This document shows positions 1 to 7,145 of a DNA stretch of 7,468 bases, one piece after another. Both the position numbers and the translations under genes were made by a program. The stretch is from Anaerolineae bacterium. Lineage in GTDB: Bacteria; Chloroflexota; Anaerolineae; Promineifilales; Promineifilaceae. The stretch spans positions 1 to 7,468 of the forward strand of contig JANQSK010000773.1 in assembly GCA_028284105.1 (NCBI GenBank), in the 5' to 3' direction. Every line of letters begins with the position of its first letter. Positions within the stretch are counted from its first letter, which is position 1. Under the pieces are notes generated by a model. The model was given only the letters and a program-made list of their open reading frames with translations. It did not search any database and was not told the origin of the DNA.

Positions 1-1029
1 GACGCTTGCTCCAGCACAGAATGTTAAAAAGACAAACAGCCCCATCAGATCACCAGCAATGACTGAACCGGTAAAAAATTGAACGAGCCAAAGAACGGCC
101 GTTATTCCCAACAAAACGCCTGCCAAAATACCCAATCGAAGCGAATATTGGAGTGCTCTATTCATTGAAGCTTTTCGCTGCCCAGCCACGCGGCCTGTCT
201 GACCATGGATATACACCATTTGCTTTTGGCCAGCATCATCCAGGTAGTAGGTTGAAATGATAGGGAGCAAAAGTTGGGTCCAATTTTGGTTATGAAATTG
301 CGGTGACCATTTAAATTGCCGAATATGCTGTGCGCCAGCGGCCTCGCGACACTCTTCTTGTGAACTCTGATGAATGTACGTTTCGGCTGAAGCCCACGCA
401 TCTTTAGGAGAACGCGCAGGCAATCGAATCAGACTTTCTTCGACATCTTGTGATGAAAACGGCCGTTTATTGGTCAGATAGTATTCACCTATCAAACGAA
501 TAATGTCATCATGTTCATCTAATGCCGGGGCAAGCTGATCCGCATAATGACGGTTTAACTCACCCAAACGGGGTTCCCACCGAACACGCCGATCTTTATT
601 TTGCACACTTCGCCACTGTCCATCCCGAAATTTTTCCCCATATGTGATTGCATCATAATCAAATCCCGCTTCCGCTTGCCAACGAGCCGTCACATCACTA
701 TCAACTAACCACATCGGCCAATAAAAAAGGATGGCCCTTGCTTCCAAATTCTCCACGGTGCAATCAAACGGGGCCATAGCCACTTTCTTTTGAAATGCCT
801 GAACTGCATCAAAGACCATCTCTTCATTTTGAGCGACCGGCACCACATACTCTGGCTCATAGCTTAAAATCGAATTGCTTGTTAACTCAATTTGTGAAAA
901 CTGCTCATGCCCGCAAAAGGGACAACTTATGCCCGTTTGGGCTTGTGGATGCAAAAAGGTAGCATCACATTTTTCACAATCTAATATTTCATGGGGCAAC
1001 TGCCAATTGGTCAACCAACTCTCTGACAT
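1..1029 (-). CDS. Zinc-ribbon membrane protein, paralogue A (3' end beyond window)
   Basis: The frame is open from the ATG at 1029 down to base 1, giving 343 visible residues with no stop, so the C-terminus lies outside the window. One zinc ribbon sits at the N-terminus (CxxC at 18-21 and CPFC at 36-39). A soluble middle region follows, then the family motif GQTGRVAGQR near 276-285 and hydrophobic segments at about 299-320 and from 324 onward. This matches bacterial TFIIB-type zinc-ribbon membrane proteins of unknown function, sometimes misannotated as PriA-like. It is clearly paralogous to the upstream gene: same ribbon spacing (14 residues between CxxC pairs), same WxxxLLP and GQTG motifs, same two-helix end. 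It lacks the first of the two ribbons found in the paralogue. The start is fixed by a strong GGGGAG site 8 nt upstream and by a TAATG overlap with the preceding gene. Function unknown; metal binding and membrane anchoring are inferred. Confidence 0.85.
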   Translation of the reverse strand, partial: MSESWLTNWQLPHEILDCEKCDATFLHPQAQTGISCPFCGHEQFSQIELTSNSILSYEPEYVVPVAQNEEMVFDAVQAFQKKVAMAPFDCTVENLEARAILFYWPMWLVDSDVTARWQAEAGFDYDAITYGEKFRDGQWRSVQNKDRRVRWEPRLGELNRHYADQLAPALDEHDDIIRLIGEYYLTNKRPFSSQDVEESLIRLPARSPKDAWASAETYIHQSSQEECREAAGAQHIRQFKWSPQFHNQNWTQLLLPIISTYYLDDAGQKQMVYIHGQTGRVAGQRKASMNRALQYSLRLGILAGVLLGITAVLWLVQFFTGSVIAGDLMGLFVFLTFCAGASV

Positions 1030-1045
1030 TACAGCTTCTCCCCTC
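1027..1045 (-). promoter_or_regulatory. Coupled stop/start junction with strong RBS
   Basis: On the minus strand GAGGGGAGAA (1045-1036) lies just inside the end of the upstream zinc-ribbon gene. Eight bases after its GGGGAG core comes TAATG, where the upstream stop TAA and the downstream ATG share one A. This arrangement indicates translational coupling and similar dosage of the two paralogues, and it fixes the start of the downstream gene. Confidence 0.8.
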
Positions 1046-2303
1046 GTTGCAGTTTGCCTGAAGTGACAAGCAGATTAAATATGTAAACGGCCGTAAATAT
1101 TAAATAAAAGACCACAACAGGGAACAAGAAGTTAACAATGTTCATTAGCCACTCAGGGCCATAAACAGCTCTAATGACTAAGGAAAGCAAACCAATCAAC
1201 AAAGCAGGCAAAATCAATATTCCAATCCAGTTCCACAACTTTCTTAAGTCAACAGGGCGTTGTCCTGCAATTTTTCCCGTTTGACCGTTAATAAGCACTT
1301 GATATCGTTTCTCACCAAAATGGTAAACGGCAATATAAAGGGGCAATAACGCATATCGCCAGCTCTCGTCTTGAAAATCTAGATTCATTCGGAAATTACG
1401 GTAACGGCGCGATATTTTTCTTTTACATTCCTTTTTTGTGCGTAACCGCATGCGATTTCGGGCTTTATCCCATGCCGCTTCTAGGGGAACATCATACGCT
1501 TGGGCTTGGATACCTGCTAATAGATCAGGACGATAAGTCACAATTTCTTCTAAATTATATTGGCGAATTTGATCAAACAGCTTGTGATCAACTTGCTTAC
1601 TCCCAAGCTCTAACAAATCATCAAAGAAGAGATTTACATTCCCTTTAATTTTTTTCCATACCGTTTTGGTCTTGCCGTCCCAACCCTTTTTGCGATGGGC
1701 CTCCTCTGCTGTCCAATCGGCCAAGGCACGTGCATCAAATGTCCAAAATGGTACATAAACAGGTACATACTCAACGCTTCGACCTAAATTTTGGAGCTTG
1801 TCGGGAAACAGCCAGCTATCTCCTAGCCATTCACTGGTTATTTGACGACACTGAGCTGTCGTTGTGGCAAATGGCACAATAAACCGAGGACGTAACACAT
1901 CTTGAACGGCCTTCATTTGCACCACTTTATTAGAACCGCAAAATGGACACATCATGGTTAATGAAGATAGCGGCAAGGTCGTGTGCGCAGCGCAATTGTT
2001 GCAAACGAGCTCTTTCCGCTCTTCGCCCCAACCATGAACCGCATGCTCTAGCGCTTCAACGGTAAACTCAAATTCTTCAGCTTCTTTACCGACCTGTTCT
2101 ACTTCTGGCACTTCGTGATATCCACAACTTGAGCAGGTTAGCCCACCATCATCCGTGCTGTAGGCGGTGGTAGCCGTACAGTTTGGGCAATGAAAGTTTA
2201 AAACGGTGTCATGTTCTTCAGGTGGTTTTGGCTTGTACACCACAATGCCATCAACGGCCGATTCTGTTTGAATGTAGTCTGGAGGAGGAAAGCTTTTATT
2301 CAT
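1029..2303 (-). CDS. Double zinc-ribbon membrane protein, paralogue B
   Basis: About 424 residues. Counting from the most upstream ATG (2312), it carries two zinc ribbons: C42/C45 with C60/C63, and C104/C107 with C122/C125. The central region has motifs such as VPVYVPFWTFD and a basic stretch (RTKKECKRKISRRYR). GQTGKIAGQRPVD follows near 343, then two predicted membrane helices at about 362-382 and 390-415. This architecture fits bacterial TFIIB-type zinc-ribbon membrane proteins, whose role is not established. The ribbons probably bind zinc and the C-terminus anchors the protein. Three ATGs are possible (2312, 2309, 2303). I chose 2303 because none has a Shine-Dalgarno site and a TATAAT lies exactly 7 nt upstream of 2303, which suggests a leaderless start; the 2312 ATG would overlap that hexamer. 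Its stop overlaps the start of paralogue A, so the two form an operon. Confidence 0.85.
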   Translation of the reverse strand: MNKSFPPPDYIQTESAVDGIVVYKPKPPEEHDTVLNFHCPNCTATTAYSTDDGGLTCSSCGYHEVPEVEQVGKEAEEFEFTVEALEHAVHGWGEERKELVCNNCAAHTTLPLSSLTMMCPFCGSNKVVQMKAVQDVLRPRFIVPFATTTAQCRQITSEWLGDSWLFPDKLQNLGRSVEYVPVYVPFWTFDARALADWTAEEAHRKKGWDGKTKTVWKKIKGNVNLFFDDLLELGSKQVDHKLFDQIRQYNLEEIVTYRPDLLAGIQAQAYDVPLEAAWDKARNRMRLRTKKECKRKISRRYRNFRMNLDFQDESWRYALLPLYIAVYHFGEKRYQVLINGQTGKIAGQRPVDLRKLWNWIGILILPALLIGLLSLVIRAVYGPEWLMNIVNFLFPVVVFYLIFTAVYIFNLLVTSGKLQRGEKL

Positions 2304-2310
2304 GTGCATC

Positions 2311-2316
2311 ATTATA
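2311..2316 (-). promoter_or_regulatory. Candidate -10 element, possible leaderless start
   Basis: A perfect TATAAT on the minus strand is followed by exactly 7 bases and then the ATG at 2303. A transcript starting about 7 bases after the -10 would begin at or next to that ATG, that is, without a leader. No purine-rich ribosome-binding site precedes any of the three ATGs; the minus strand is pyrimidine-rich there instead. No convincing -35 is seen at 16-18 bp spacing, so the call stays tentative. Confidence 0.4.
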
Positions 2317-2543
2317 AAAGAGAAAAGAATAAGAGAATAGAGATAAGAGATGTCTTGACGCTTTTTCGATTTTCAATAAGCCCGCATTCTATTTTCTCCA
2401 ATTCAATTCTTACAATCTATGTAGGTAAATCACAAAAATTTTTAAAAATTAAATCAAATTCAATGATTGTGAATTACTCGGTGATTGGCAGCCTTTGTAA
2501 GGCATCTTTTTTAGAAAACTTTCTGTCAATCACATAATTCAAA

Positions 2544-2573
2544 TACAATAACGTTCAAAAATGGATTTTGGAG
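2544..2573 (+). promoter_or_regulatory. Candidate surE -10 and ribosome-binding site
   Basis: TACAAT at 2544-2549 is a plausible -10; no good -35 is visible 17 bp upstream. The ribosome-binding site GGAG at 2570-2573 is followed by 6 bases and the ATG at 2580. This selects that ATG over the in-frame TTG at 2568 (which overlaps the site) and over the out-of-frame ATG at 2561. The RBS part is firm; the promoter part is tentative. Confidence 0.5.
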
Positions 2574-2579
2574 ACATCT

Positions 2580-3338
2580 ATGCATATCTTAGCAACAAAC
2601 GATGATGGGGTACGCGCCCCTGGATTACAGGCGCTAGCAGAAGCGGCGGAAGCTTTTGGAAAAGTGACGATTTTGGCCCCAAATCGCAACTGGTCAGCAG
2701 GTGGCCACGTAAAGACTTTAACACGACCTTTAAGAATTGAAGAAGTGGTGCTCGCAAACGGCCGTTCTGCAATTACGAGCGATGGGGCACCATCCGACTG
2801 CGTCGCCCTTGCTGATCTAGGCATTGTAGAGAAACCAATTGACCTTGTGGTATCGGGTATCAACGCAGGACCAAACTTGGGACATGACGTCACCTATTCG
2901 GGCACAGTCACCGCAGCCATGGAAGCTGTCATCGCGGGGATTCCGGGTATTGCTTTTTCTTTTGGTGGCTATGCGTCACCTTATGATCTTGAAACAGGCA
3001 AAGCCATTGTCACTCAGGTGCTTGAACGCATTTTGGCACATCCACTGGATAAAAAGATGCTGCTCAGTGTCAACATTCCGCTCCTCCCCCTTGATGAAAT
3101 CAAAGGATTTCGCATTACCCGCCAAGGCCAACGCATCTATCGGGACGAACTTGATAAACGGTTTGACCCCCGTGGACGGCCGTATTATTGGATTGCCGGC
3201 GAAGAGCCAGATGGCGTCGTGGAAGAAGGAACTGATTTTGGCGCTTTAGAAGATGGCTACGTCTCTATCACACCACTTCAATTAGATTTAACTGATTACC
3301 AACGGGCTCAACAAATTGGGCCATGGTTTAGTGAGTAA
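2580..3338 (+). CDS. surE: 5'/3'-nucleotidase SurE (stationary-phase survival protein)
   Basis: 252 residues, the usual SurE length. SurE enzymes are metal-dependent phosphatases that dephosphorylate nucleoside 5'- and 3'-monophosphates, and some cleave short polyphosphate; they are cytoplasmic. The N-terminus MHILATNDDG carries the metal-binding Asp pair at D8-D9. S39 in APNRNWSAGG and N95 in SGINAGPNLG occupy the other conserved metal/phosphate positions, followed by YSGTVTAAMEA near 106-116. GAPSDCV near 69-75 corresponds to the usual GTPADCV. All active-site residues are present, so the enzyme is probably active. The start at 2580 is set by GGAG 6 nt upstream and by the family's normal N-terminus; a TTG four codons earlier is rejected. 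It is divergent from the zinc-ribbon genes and precedes the DUF2207 gene by 62 nt, possibly co-transcribed. The octamer ACGGCCGT occurs twice inside it, encoding parts of NGR and GRP. Confidence 0.95.
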   Translation: MHILATNDDGVRAPGLQALAEAAEAFGKVTILAPNRNWSAGGHVKTLTRPLRIEEVVLANGRSAITSDGAPSDCVALADLGIVEKPIDLVVSGINAGPNLGHDVTYSGTVTAAMEAVIAGIPGIAFSFGGYASPYDLETGKAIVTQVLERILAHPLDKKMLLSVNIPLLPLDEIKGFRITRQGQRIYRDELDKRFDPRGRPYYWIAGEEPDGVVEEGTDFGALEDGYVSITPLQLDLTDYQRAQQIGPWFSE

Positions 3339-3400
3339 ATGAAAAACAAAAAAATATCTTGATTTTCATATAAACCACACATTACAAAAGGAGTTTTTCA

Positions 3401-5071
3401 ATGTGGCGTAAGCTGTTTTTGGTTTTTTTACTTTTGATAGTAAGCGTCTCAACTGTATCAGCACAAGATAAATCATATAGTGCAGAAAAATTTGATGTAG
3501 ATATCACGATTCAAGAAGATGGTTCACTACAGGTCACTGAAACAGTGACTTTTCTTTTCGTGGGAGACCCATTCACCTTCGTATTTCGAGAGCTAGAAGG
3601 CGACTTCAGCGATGGCATTGTCAACATTGAGGCAAAAGTGGATGGAGACACATGGCGTGAAGGCACAGATCCCGGTGAGGTTGAAATCACCTATGACGAT
3701 GAAGATATTCGTGTAGAGTGGCATCTTGAACCCACAGCCAATACAAGCAAAACATTCACCCTCAGCTACCAAATGCTCGGCGTAATTCGCCAAGAGGAAA
3801 ATTCAGATCGGTTTAAATATCAACCCTTACCTGATGAGTTTGATTATGAGGTAGGTAGCAGCACTGTTAATGTGACGTTCCCCAATACGGCCGTTCTCAT
3901 TGAAGAGCCAGCTGCTGACGAAGGCGCCACCATTGAGCGCTTCGCCAATGAAATCATTGCAACCCAATTTGACGTTGATGATGACGATCAAATGACACTT
4001 ACGCTTGATTTTGAATCTGGCTCAATAATTGAAACAGCCCCACTTTGGCAACAAAATCGTCAGCGCCAAAATGCGCTTGGTCCTATTTGGATGGTGTCTG
4101 GTGGATTATTGTTTCTCCTTGGTATTTTTGGCATTACGGCTGCGGAGCGTCGCTATCGAGTCCCCAAACTCAAAACGGCCGTTCCACAATACGATCCCCC
4201 AAGCGATCTATCTCCCGCACTGGCTGGGGTTATCAACAGCAGCAATGCCGAACCCACATGGGTCAACGCCATCGCTACGCTTTTCGATCTCGCCGATAGA
4301 GGCGCAATCACGATTGAAGAAACGGACGACAAAAAGTGGCATCAAAAGCACGAATTTATTGTGCATCTCCTGAAACGGCCGTCTGGCCTTTTACCACATG
4401 AAAATGGCCTAATCGATATGCTGTTCAATGAAAAAGGAGCCCCTATCGAATCATTCAAACTCTCCAAATTAACGGAGAAACTGAGCGGCAAGAATTGGGA
4501 ACTATTCAAAGAACCACTCAAAGAGGAACTCGAAATCAATGGATTCCTCAGCACAGAACGTGCCGGGATACGCACGCGCTTTATGGCAATTGGTGGGGTG
4601 TTTATGGCCTTGGCTACACTTGTCTTCATCCTAACCGCCATTTTTGAAGACCAATTTGGCTTGTGGCCTTTTATCTTGGCCTTCACATTCATGCTCATCA
4701 GCATTGGATATTTCGCCGTAGGTGGCACAATCAAACCCTTAAGCCAAAAGGGGCTCGCTGCTGCATCAGAGTGGCAACAATTTTATGAGCACATCAAGAA
4801 TGTAAGCCATAACAAAGCATCTGCGAACAAAGGCAATGCGTTCCAAGCTTATTTACCCTATGCAGCTTCTTATGGGCTTTTGAGTCATTGGGTCAAGTGG
4901 CATAAAAATCAGGGTGGCTCTGAACTCCCAGACTATTTTAAAGTGATGTCGGCTTCCCCCGAAGATGGCTTCGCTGCCTTTGTCGTGATGACAAATGCTA
5001 CCGCATCAACAGCGGGTGCAGGTGGTGCGGCCGGTGGTGCAGCTGGCGGCGGCGCAAGTGGTGCTGGTTAA
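3401..5071 (+). CDS. DUF2207-family membrane protein
   Basis: 556 residues. A signal peptide (about 1-22, ending VSAQD) is followed by an extracytoplasmic beta-rich domain to about 225, with the DUF2207-like pattern of DVDITIQEDGSLQVTETVTF and a repeated acidic character. A membrane helix spans about 229-248, then a cytoplasmic domain, then two helices at about 394-414 and 419-441. The last domain has the family's SEWQQFYEHI and AYLPYAASYGLLSHW segments. The protein ends in a Gly/Ala-rich low-complexity tail (about 535-556) built from GGTGC-type codon repeats; such Gly-rich ends are usual in DUF2207 proteins. The biochemical role is unknown. AAAAGGAG at 3386-3393, 7 nt before the ATG, supports the start. 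The 62-nt gap after surE contains no clear terminator but does contain a TATAAA at 3369-3374, so either co-transcription or its own promoter is possible. Transcription ends at the hairpin just downstream. Confidence 0.85.
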   Translation: MWRKLFLVFLLLIVSVSTVSAQDKSYSAEKFDVDITIQEDGSLQVTETVTFLFVGDPFTFVFRELEGDFSDGIVNIEAKVDGDTWREGTDPGEVEITYDDEDIRVEWHLEPTANTSKTFTLSYQMLGVIRQEENSDRFKYQPLPDEFDYEVGSSTVNVTFPNTAVLIEEPAADEGATIERFANEIIATQFDVDDDDQMTLTLDFESGSIIETAPLWQQNRQRQNALGPIWMVSGGLLFLLGIFGITAAERRYRVPKLKTAVPQYDPPSDLSPALAGVINSSNAEPTWVNAIATLFDLADRGAITIEETDDKKWHQKHEFIVHLLKRPSGLLPHENGLIDMLFNEKGAPIESFKLSKLTEKLSGKNWELFKEPLKEELEINGFLSTERAGIRTRFMAIGGVFMALATLVFILTAIFEDQFGLWPFILAFTFMLISIGYFAVGGTIKPLSQKGLAAASEWQQFYEHIKNVSHNKASANKGNAFQAYLPYAASYGLLSHWVKWHKNQGGSELPDYFKVMSASPEDGFAAFVVMTNATASTAGAGGAAGGAAGGGASGAG

Positions 5072-5082
5072 TCCATAAAAAT

Positions 5083-5114
5083 CTGCAGGGACATCACAAA
5101 CGATGTCCCTGCAG
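5083..5114. terminator. Bidirectional intrinsic terminator between convergent genes
   Basis: CTGCAGGGACATC (5083-5095) and GATGTCCCTGCAG (5102-5114) form a perfect 13-bp stem with a 6-nt loop (ACAAAC). It begins 12 bases after the DUF2207 stop and ends 12 bases before the stop of the convergent CxxCH gene. On the minus strand the stem is followed by ATTTTTATGG, a usable U-tract. On the plus strand only GAGTTT follows, so termination should be stronger for the minus-strand transcript. Confidence 0.85.
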
Positions 5115-5125
5115 GAGTTTCCAAA

Positions 5126-5686
5126 TTATTCAGAAATAATCAAAGGTAAATAAACGGTGTTGCTATAGACACCTACGGTCACGTCTAATACTACAAAGCT
5201 TGCTAAATCTCCGCCGGTCTGATCTGCTAAATTAACTGAATTGCCGGCTCCATAAAGTGTTGCAACAGTTGGAGACATCGGAGCTTCCCAATTAAAGGTA
5301 AACTCCACATTGCCATCACCATCAACTACTTTGGGACCTGTATGCGTCACCTCATCGTTTTCTGCACGGACATCCATTGAGCCCATTGGGGCTGTCAATG
5401 TGCCACCTTCCGTTGAGACATTAAATCCACCTGCAATTTCCTGTCCCCCTGTAATTTTCAACGTGAATGAAACCAGCTCCCCTGGCATAACCACAGGATT
5501 ACCAAGTAAACCAACTTCGGGCTCAATTCCACCACCATGGCAGGTATTACAGGTTAATGGATCATTGGGATTGCCCGATGCTTGGGTGATGCCACCCGGA
5601 GAGGCAAATATCGAATGGCTTCCCCACAAGATAGATGCAAACGCACCTATCGAAATCAAGATCACAATCGCTAAACGTTTATTCAT
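5126..5686 (-). CDS. Secreted CxxCH protein, Reeler/choice-of-anchor V-like
   Basis: 186 residues. A signal peptide covers about 1-28 (basic MNKR, then a hydrophobic stretch ending SIFA). The mature N-terminus SPGGITQASGNPND leads into CNTCH at 46-50, a c-type heme-binding motif. The following beta-rich domain contains PGELVSFTLKITGGQ, GGFNVSTEGG, THTGPKV and FTFNWEAP, then YGAGNSVN. This order matches the bacterial Reeler-like, choice-of-anchor V domain, in which a CxxCH near the N-terminus is common. Whether heme is actually bound is not known. The protein ends NTVYLPLIISE, resembling the tail I associate with exported Chloroflexota proteins. The start at 5686 is chosen because GAGGAG lies 4 nt upstream and it gives a clean signal peptide; the extension to 5752 lacks both. 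Its gene converges on the DUF2207 gene and shares its terminator. Extracellular or cell-surface location is likely; substrate or partner unknown. Confidence 0.75.
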   Translation of the reverse strand: MNKRLAIVILISIGAFASILWGSHSIFASPGGITQASGNPNDPLTCNTCHGGGIEPEVGLLGNPVVMPGELVSFTLKITGGQEIAGGFNVSTEGGTLTAPMGSMDVRAENDEVTHTGPKVVDGDGNVEFTFNWEAPMSPTVATLYGAGNSVNLADQTGGDLASFVVLDVTVGVYSNTVYLPLIISE

Positions 5687-5704
5687 TTTACTCCTCAAAT
5701 ACAA

Positions 5705-5726
5705 GCTGAATAATTTTGTATTCAGC
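5705..5726 (-). promoter_or_regulatory. Inverted repeat in the leader of the CxxCH gene
   Basis: GCTGAATA (5705-5712) and TATTCAGC (5719-5726) are perfect 8-bp arms separated by ATTTTG. On the minus strand the repeat ends 8 bases before the GAGGAG ribosome-binding site of the secreted CxxCH gene. It could be an operator for a dimeric repressor or a small RNA hairpin in the 5' leader. The rest of the gap up to 5852 shows no convincing promoter; TAAAAT at 5756-5751 on the minus strand is only a weak -10 candidate. Confidence 0.45.
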
Positions 5727-5852
5727 CATAAGCGTTGATAATCGCCCACCATTTTACACAGTTAAAAGATCAGTTTGTGACAGTTAGATGATAAGTTGAC
5801 GGGATTTTATTTGGGTTTTTAACTATTTGACAGCCGAAAAGAGCCAATAAAA

Positions 5853-7103
5853 CTAAGTCGAAGCCTGTTTTTTTCGCTCAATCCCTTGCTCATAAATAGC
5901 ACGGACTTTATCTGCAATAAGCTCCCATCGATATTTTTCTTGAACCTTTTTCACGCCATGCTGCCCCATTGCGATGGCCTCAAGAGGATTATTCAAGAGC
6001 TGTTCTATTCTTTCAGCCAAACTCTCTGCATCTCCTGGATTGAATAAAAGACCATCTTGGCCGATATCGATTAGAGATGCAATCGCGCCAACATCTGCAC
6101 CGATGACAGGAATACCTGCCGCCCACGCTTCGGTAAACACAATGCCAAAGGATTCATTAGCTGACGTGTGCACTAGTAAGTTAGCGGCTTTTAGCAGTTG
6201 AGCCTTCTCTTCTTCTGGAAAGTCGTTGATAAGGGTGACACGGCTTTTTTGAGCAGTCGGCAACGATTCAATCCATTCTTCGAGTACGGCCGTATATTCC
6301 CGCCGCGCACCAGCCAGCATCAATCGCGCATTTGGAAACTGCTGCCACACTTGTGGCATCGCCTCCACAATCGTCCCCATTCCCTTGAGCGCAGACTGGC
6401 GTGTCAATACAGCAACAACAGGATCATCCTCCCAGCCATATTTTTCACGCATCGCCTTCCCATTCGCTTGGGTAAAAGGATCAGGATTCACGCCACCACC
6501 AACTACAAAAACACGATCAGGATGCGCACCTCGAGATATCACGAGTTCCTTTTCAAACTCGGTCAGCGCCAAATAGCCATCAGCCCGTGCAATGTCGTTG
6601 AAAAAATGCTGCCGCTCATATCCCCATTTGTCATCAGCGTGAATAGCGCCAAGCAAAATCACCGGCAAATTCGCTTTTTTAGCCCCTCGTACCGCGTAGT
6701 TCATGTGTAAAAAGGGAAAGGTGCCTGCCATCACCACATCCGCTTGGCTTCGCGCCACCTCATCTGCCAGCCTCCAAATGATAGGCCCCACCTGTAAACT
6801 CCGCGCCCAATCGTGATACGGTAATTTAAATCGATGAAAGCCATGTGCAGCCAACATTCGGGCGGTTTGGAATCCTCGATAAACAGGGAATCGACGAACC
6901 CTCACGCCATTGATAGTCTCAGTGCCAACCGGCATCGGCCCACCTTCATCCTTCCAAAAGTAGATAGGTTTGGTCACAGCCGCCGTATAAACGGTGACAT
7001 CATCGTGATAGCGATTGGCCATCTGTTCGCATAACTGCTGGATCATCCATTCAGCCCCACCGCGCACAGGGTGATAGGCTTGGGACAGCTGCAGGATTTT
7101 CAT
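5853..7103 (-). CDS. Glycosyltransferase family 4 (GT-B fold, retaining)
   Basis: 416 residues from the ATG at 7103. GT4 enzymes transfer sugar from a nucleotide- or phosphate-activated donor to lipids or glycans at the inner face of the membrane. The N-terminus MKILQLSQAYHPVRGGAEWMI is the usual GT4 opening with the glycine-rich acceptor-side loop (GGAE at 15-18). The C-terminal donor domain has R235 and K240 (LTRQSALKGMG), which normally contact donor phosphates. The E-x7-E motif is at 317-325 (ESFGIVFTE), followed by AAGIPVIGADVGA, and then GLLFNPGDAESLAERI. All key residues are present, so it should be active; donor and acceptor cannot be deduced. The frame extends upstream to 7208, but that part encodes a Pro/Ser/Leu-rich stretch from a tandem repeat, so 7103 is preferred. 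No Shine-Dalgarno is seen; TACAAT lies 7 nt before the ATG. It is alone, not in a visible polysaccharide cluster. Confidence 0.9.
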   Translation of the reverse strand: MKILQLSQAYHPVRGGAEWMIQQLCEQMANRYHDDVTVYTAAVTKPIYFWKDEGGPMPVGTETINGVRVRRFPVYRGFQTARMLAAHGFHRFKLPYHDWARSLQVGPIIWRLADEVARSQADVVMAGTFPFLHMNYAVRGAKKANLPVILLGAIHADDKWGYERQHFFNDIARADGYLALTEFEKELVISRGAHPDRVFVVGGGVNPDPFTQANGKAMREKYGWEDDPVVAVLTRQSALKGMGTIVEAMPQVWQQFPNARLMLAGARREYTAVLEEWIESLPTAQKSRVTLINDFPEEEKAQLLKAANLLVHTSANESFGIVFTEAWAAGIPVIGADVGAIASLIDIGQDGLLFNPGDAESLAERIEQLLNNPLEAIAMGQHGVKKVQEKYRWELIADKVRAIYEQGIERKKQAST

Positions 7104-7110
7104 GATGCGG

Positions 7111-7116
7111 ATTGTA
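7111..7116 (-). promoter_or_regulatory. Candidate -10 element of the glycosyltransferase gene
   Basis: TACAAT on the minus strand is followed by exactly 7 bases and the ATG at 7103, the same spacing as TATAAT before the zinc-ribbon gene. No ribosome-binding site is present between them. This fits a leaderless transcript. No good -35 is visible. Confidence 0.35.
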
Positions 7117-7145
7117 GCGGAAATGAAGCGAGAAGGCAGAAGTGA

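Larger units (their letters stand above)
2304..2579. other. Divergent AT-rich intergenic region upstream of surE and the zinc-ribbon operon
   Basis: This spacer separates two divergent transcription units. From about 2311 to 2352 the plus strand is almost all purine (AAGAGAA-like units), so the minus-strand leader is pyrimidine-rich. An A/T tract (AAAAATTTTTAAAAATT, around 2436-2452) could be bent or act as an UP-like element. A short hairpin GCCTT-tgt-AAGGC (2491-2503) followed by ATCTTTTTT resembles a weak intrinsic terminator or attenuator on the plus strand; its 5-bp stem is too short to call firmly. TACAAT occurs at 2544-2549 and also around 2412-2417 on the plus strand. Open frames crossing the spacer look spurious: they overlap the opposite-strand gene and resemble no family. 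Confidence 0.5.

Noticed and set aside
2211..2537. Plus-strand 108-residue frame across the divergent spacer
   Set aside because: It overlaps the start of the zinc-ribbon gene on the opposite strand and has no RBS or recognisable domain.
3340..3369. TGAAAA...TTTTCA inverted repeat after surE as a terminator
   Set aside because: The arms are AT-only apart from one pair, the loop is long and no U-tract follows, so it would not form a stable terminator.
4999..5068. Gly/Ala codon repeat at the end of the DUF2207 gene as a mobile or regulatory repeat
   Set aside because: Gly-rich C-terminal tails are normal in DUF2207 proteins, and the codon repetition follows from that composition.
5687..5752. 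N-terminal extension of the CxxCH protein starting at 5752
   Set aside because: The extension precedes the signal peptide, crosses the leader inverted repeat and has no RBS, while GAGGAG sits just before the ATG at 5686.
6198..6710. Plus-strand 170-residue frame inside the glycosyltransferase
   Set aside because: It is antisense to a well-supported GT4 domain and has the composition of a shadow frame.
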